The translations under genes and the position numbers were made by a program. A stretch of DNA of 64,000 bases from contig NZ_VCIX01000091.1 in NCBI RefSeq assembly GCF_006345825.1, forward strand, positions 124,001-188,000. The letters run 5' to 3'. The notes beneath the pieces are model-generated. The model saw only the letters and a list, made by a program, of their open reading frames with translations. It ran no database searches and was not told where the DNA came from. The DNA comes from Paenibacillus paridis. Lineage in GTDB: Bacteria > Bacillota > Bacilli > Paenibacillales > Paenibacillaceae. Numbering within the stretch: the stretch's first letter is position 1; every line of letters begins with the position of its first letter. Positions 61,090-64,000 of the stretch are shown in pieces.

Positions 61090-62337
61090 ATGAAGAAGCT
61101 AAGCGGCAAGAAGTGGACACTGGGTTTATTGGTCGTTGTCATGATGTGGGTACTGGCAGCATGCGGCGGTGGCAATGGCGGCGGCAAGAATGCAGAAGCG
61201 GCTAACGCCCCGGCTTCCAGCGCTGGAGCTGCCAGCAAGGAGCCGATTCTAATCGGCATGTCAACGGAAGCGACGGGCGATAACGCAATGAACTCAGTTA
61301 ACCTGTATCAGGGTGTTCAAGTAGCGGTCGATCAAGTGAATGCAAAGGGTGGAATCGATGGGCGCCTGGTTGAGCTGGTCGTGCGCGATACGGAGCAGAA
61401 CCCAACGCGCGGCATCAGCATTATCCGTGATTTTAGCCAAAAGGAGAAGGTGCTTGCAGCTATTGGCGGTTTTCACAGTACGGTTATGTTGGCGCAATCG
61501 CCAATCATTATGGAAGAAAAGTTTCCGTTTATGGTAGCCACCTCAAACGTTCCGGCATCGGTTGAATCCGGTATGCCATGGACGTTCGGCGTTCGGATGA
61601 ACGCGAATATAACGGCGCAATATGCACTTAAATTCATTAAAGAGCATTTCCAGACGACAAAAATCGCGGTATTGCACGAGAACGGCGGTTACGGCAAGGG
61701 CGCGGCAGCCGCTATGACCAAGGTGCTGGAGGCGGAAGGGCTGAAGCCGGTTGCGGTCGAGTCCTTTGATAATGCCAAGGATAAAGACATGACCGCGCAG
61801 GTCAACCGTGCAAAGCAAGCGGGAGCCGAGGTCATCTACTTATTCGGGCAAGGCGCGGCGAATGGGTACGTGCTGCAAGCGATGGATAAGCTCGGCTGGA
61901 AGGTGCCGATCGTAGGCGAGAACGGCATGGCGAACAAGGGTGCCCAAGAAGTTGGCAAGGAGCTGGCGGAAGGCACGTATGCGATTCAAACGGCTAACTT
62001 CAACGTGGATCAGACGCGTGAGACGGCAAAAGTGTTTTTGGCAGACTTCACGGCGAAATTCGGCCACATTCCAACCACCTTCGCCTCTGCGGCACAAGGC
62101 TATGACGGTGCGATGATGCTGTTCCAAGCGATTGAGAAAGCGGGCTTATCCGGTGATTTGGCGAAGGACCGCGAGGCGATCAAAAATACGCTGGAGACGA
62201 ATCTGGGCACTTACAGCGGCGTAATTAAGGATTGGGAGCAAGCCTTTACCCCTGAAAATCACGATGCGGTAGATGTGAATTCCTACCTTATGTGCGTATG
62301 GAAGGACGGCAAGCTGGTTATTTCGGATAAGCAATAA
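61090..62337 (+). CDS. Liv-type ABC transporter binding lipoprotein
   Basis: A 415-residue lipoprotein with lipobox LAACG and a Gly/Ala-rich linker. The type I periplasmic-binding fold (Peripla_BP_6) opens IGMSTEATGDNAMNSV and has NLYQGVQVAVDQVNAKGG. The family serves branched-chain amino acids, amides, urea and other small N-compounds. With an amidohydrolase and a PucR regulator next to it, the ligand is likely a nitrogen-rich ring or amide. ATG 61090 is preceded by GGAG at 11 bases and gives a normal signal peptide. Confidence 0.9.
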   Translation: MKKLSGKKWTLGLLVVVMMWVLAACGGGNGGGKNAEAANAPASSAGAASKEPILIGMSTEATGDNAMNSVNLYQGVQVAVDQVNAKGGIDGRLVELVVRDTEQNPTRGISIIRDFSQKEKVLAAIGGFHSTVMLAQSPIIMEEKFPFMVATSNVPASVESGMPWTFGVRMNANITAQYALKFIKEHFQTTKIAVLHENGGYGKGAAAAMTKVLEAEGLKPVAVESFDNAKDKDMTAQVNRAKQAGAEVIYLFGQGAANGYVLQAMDKLGWKVPIVGENGMANKGAQEVGKELAEGTYAIQTANFNVDQTRETAKVFLADFTAKFGHIPTTFASAAQGYDGAMMLFQAIEKAGLSGDLAKDREAIKNTLETNLGTYSGVIKDWEQAFTPENHDAVDVNSYLMCVWKDGKLVISDKQ

Positions 62338-62364
62338 GTTACTTCGCGGAAGAGAGGGATGGAC

Positions 62365-63246
62365 ATGTCGCTTATACTCCAGCTTGCCATTAGCGGGCTT
62401 TCGGTCGGCTGTCTATATGCCTTGATTGCACTCGGCTACAGCTTGACGTTCGTCGTGAATGGCACGCTGAATATGTCGCAAGGACAGCTGGTTATGCTTG
62501 GCGGGGTGCTTATGTTCGGCTTTGCCGAGCTAGGGCACCTGCCCTTCTTCGTTTCCTTTATGCTGGCAGCGCTAATCGTTGGGCTGTTGAATTTAGGAAT
62601 CGAAAGATTGGCAATCCGAAAGTTCGACAAAGGCGTGAATTCAATCGAATGGGTGCTCAGTACGATAGCGGTTGGCATTATTATTCAAGACGTTGCTCTT
62701 TATGTAAACGGTCCGGATGAAGGCGTTACTCCTTCGCCCATGGGTGATGAGATGCTGCGTATTGCTGGAGCGGGGATCTATTGGAAAGAGTTTGTTTTTC
62801 TGCCGGTCGTTGCGGTATTGCTGGTGCTGCTCATTTTATTTTACAAAAAATCGCATTGGGGCTTATGGCTTCGGGCAACGGCGGACAATCGCACAGCTGT
62901 AGAAATAATGGGCATTAGCAGCAACAAGATCGTGGCGGTTGCTTACGTGCTGAGCGGTTTGCTGGCAGGCATTGGCGGAGCCTTGATGTCTACGAACTAT
63001 GCCGTTTCCGTAGATATTGGGCTTCCGCTCGGGCTTAAGGCGATATCGGTTGCGATTCTCGCCGGGGTTAACAATCCGAAGGGCATCGTCGCGGCAGGCT
63101 TGATTCTAGGCATTTCCGAGGCTTTCATTGGCCAGTACATCTCTACGGCATTCAGGGAGATGTTTGTGTATGGTTTGGTTATTCTGGTGCTGTATTGGAA
63201 GCCGATGGGGCTGTTTAATGCGCGCAAAACGATAGTGAAAGTCTAG
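62365..63246 (+). CDS. Liv-type ABC transporter permease (LivH family)
   Basis: A 293-residue permease with eight or so helices, opening LQLAISGLSVGCLYALIALG. The coupling region reads LRATADNRTAVEIMGISSNK. I chose the second ATG (62365), six bases after GAGGG; the first at 62359 is directly against it. It should pair with the LivM-type permease that follows. Similar systems include LivHM and UrtBC. Confidence 0.9.
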   Translation: MSLILQLAISGLSVGCLYALIALGYSLTFVVNGTLNMSQGQLVMLGGVLMFGFAELGHLPFFVSFMLAALIVGLLNLGIERLAIRKFDKGVNSIEWVLSTIAVGIIIQDVALYVNGPDEGVTPSPMGDEMLRIAGAGIYWKEFVFLPVVAVLLVLLILFYKKSHWGLWLRATADNRTAVEIMGISSNKIVAVAYVLSGLLAGIGGALMSTNYAVSVDIGLPLGLKAISVAILAGVNNPKGIVAAGLILGISEAFIGQYISTAFREMFVYGLVILVLYWKPMGLFNARKTIVKV

Positions 63247-63271
63247 TGAGTTTAAGTCAGGGGGTGTGCAG

Positions 63272-64000
63272 ATGATTCAGCTCATAGAGCGGAGCGCCGG
63301 CTACCGTGCAGCCGCAGGGTGGATCGTCGGCCTCGCGGCCATTGGGATGCTTGCCGCAGGGCCATGGATGGTCGATACGTATTATTTGAACTTATTGTTT
63401 ATGATCGGCATATTCGTTATTACATGCACGGGCATGAATATTTTAATCGGCTATTGCGGCATCGTCTCCATTGGCCATGCGGGCTTAATGGCCATCGGCG
63501 CATATATGTCTTCTTTTCTCAGCACCAAATACGGCTTGTCCTTCTGGAGCGTTGCGCTGATCGGCATGGTCGTTTCGCTTCTCATTGGCAGCTTGATCGC
63601 CATTCCAACCATTCGAGCCGGCGGCGTCTATTTATCGATGATTACCATCGCCTTCGGGGTCGTAATTCATGAGGTGCTTATTCGGTGGGATGCTTTCTCT
63701 GGCGGCCCGCTTGGCATATCAGGCATAGCCAAGCCGCAGATCGGCAGTTATACCTTCGATCTGAAAGGCATGTATATATTTGTGCTAGTGATTTCAGCAA
63801 CTGCGCTTTTGCTTGCTCGCAATTTGCGGCGCTCCTCCTGGGGCAGGTCGATGATTGCGACGAAGGAAAATGAGATTGCCGCTGCGTCGCTTGGCATTCG
63901 CAAGTTTGCGGTCCAATACGCGGGCTTCGCCATCAGCTCGGTGCTAGCAGGGCTATCTGGCGCAATTTATGCGCATGCCAATAGCTTTATCAGTCCAGAT
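63272..64000 (+). CDS. Liv-type ABC transporter permease (LivM family), partial
   Basis: A 243-codon open frame from ATG 63272, five bases after AGGGGGTG, and cut by the right edge. It begins MIQLIERSAGYRAAAGW and carries GYCGIVSIGHAGLMAIGAY and the coupling loop TKENEIAAASLGIRKFAVQY, typical of LivM. About 80-100 residues are missing. The ATPases LivG and LivF would be expected next, outside the window. Confidence 0.9.
   Translation, partial: MIQLIERSAGYRAAAGWIVGLAAIGMLAAGPWMVDTYYLNLLFMIGIFVITCTGMNILIGYCGIVSIGHAGLMAIGAYMSSFLSTKYGLSFWSVALIGMVVSLLIGSLIAIPTIRAGGVYLSMITIAFGVVIHEVLIRWDAFSGGPLGISGIAKPQIGSYTFDLKGMYIFVLVISATALLLARNLRRSSWGRSMIATKENEIAAASLGIRKFAVQYAGFAISSVLAGLSGAIYAHANSFISPD

Overview
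The window looks like chromosomal DNA of a Paenibacillus-type Gram-positive soil bacterium. The signs are S-layer-homology (SLH) anchored exoproteins, YesM/YesN-type sugar two-component control, MsmEFG-type sugar importers without their own ATPase, TagO and OatA-like envelope enzymes, strong Shine-Dalgarno sites with frequent TTG/GTG starts, and mid-range GC. No rRNA, tRNA, insertion sequence, prophage or CRISPR array was seen. Both window edges cut genes: a response regulator on the left and a LivM-type permease on the right.

Layout. 1-2846: the end of a two-component system, a GlsB-like membrane protein and a membrane-anchored metallo-hydrolase. 3080-6879: an MhqR-like quinone/electrophile defence cluster (MarR regulator, DoxX, ring-cleaving dioxygenase, hydrolase, flavin reductase, DUF1304), with two matching palindromic operators. 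6944-12448: a phosphonate-type importer (phnD, phnC, phnE, phnE) opposite a cytoplasmic 5'-nucleotidase-like phosphatase. 12555-14612: a chemoreceptor. 14787-23171: a glucan/chitosan-type locus (SLH-anchored GH8 enzyme, two permeases, binding protein) bracketed by two paralogous LacI regulators. 23242-32354: a galactoside locus (two permeases, YesMN-type kinase and regulator, binding protein, GH36 alpha-galactosidase). 32626-40005: a DUF3137 protein, an OatA-like acetyltransferase, a secreted beta-propeller, TagO and a MATE pump behind a terminator-containing leader. 40109-44197: a CPYC flavoprotein, a GNAT enzyme, a WYL regulator with a GyrI-like partner, and a beta-carbonic anhydrase. 44712-50315: a 1867-residue SLH surface protein with nine tandem Ig-like repeats. 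50480-54715: a YhgE/Pip protein, an LLM flavin oxidoreductase and an SDR. 55298-57851: hxlR-hxlA-hxlB for formaldehyde fixation and a HAD phosphatase. 57862-64000: a PucR regulator opposite an unusual cytosine-deaminase-like amidohydrolase and a Liv-type importer.

How the parts fit together. Secreted or wall-bound enzymes and surface proteins share one C-terminal anchor (a ZU5-like domain plus three SLH repeats). Two sugar importers deliver oligosaccharides under LacI and YesMN control, and both must borrow an ATPase encoded elsewhere. The envelope genes and the surface protein suggest an elaborate cell wall. The most unusual non-coding structure is a roughly 189-bp composite repeat made of four short palindromes spaced 50/62/50 bp. 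It occurs twice, at 9368-9556 and 54949-55136, with the same internal spacing. The most unusual protein is the amidohydrolase at 59817, which appears to lack two active-site acids of its family while sitting in an otherwise coherent catabolic locus.
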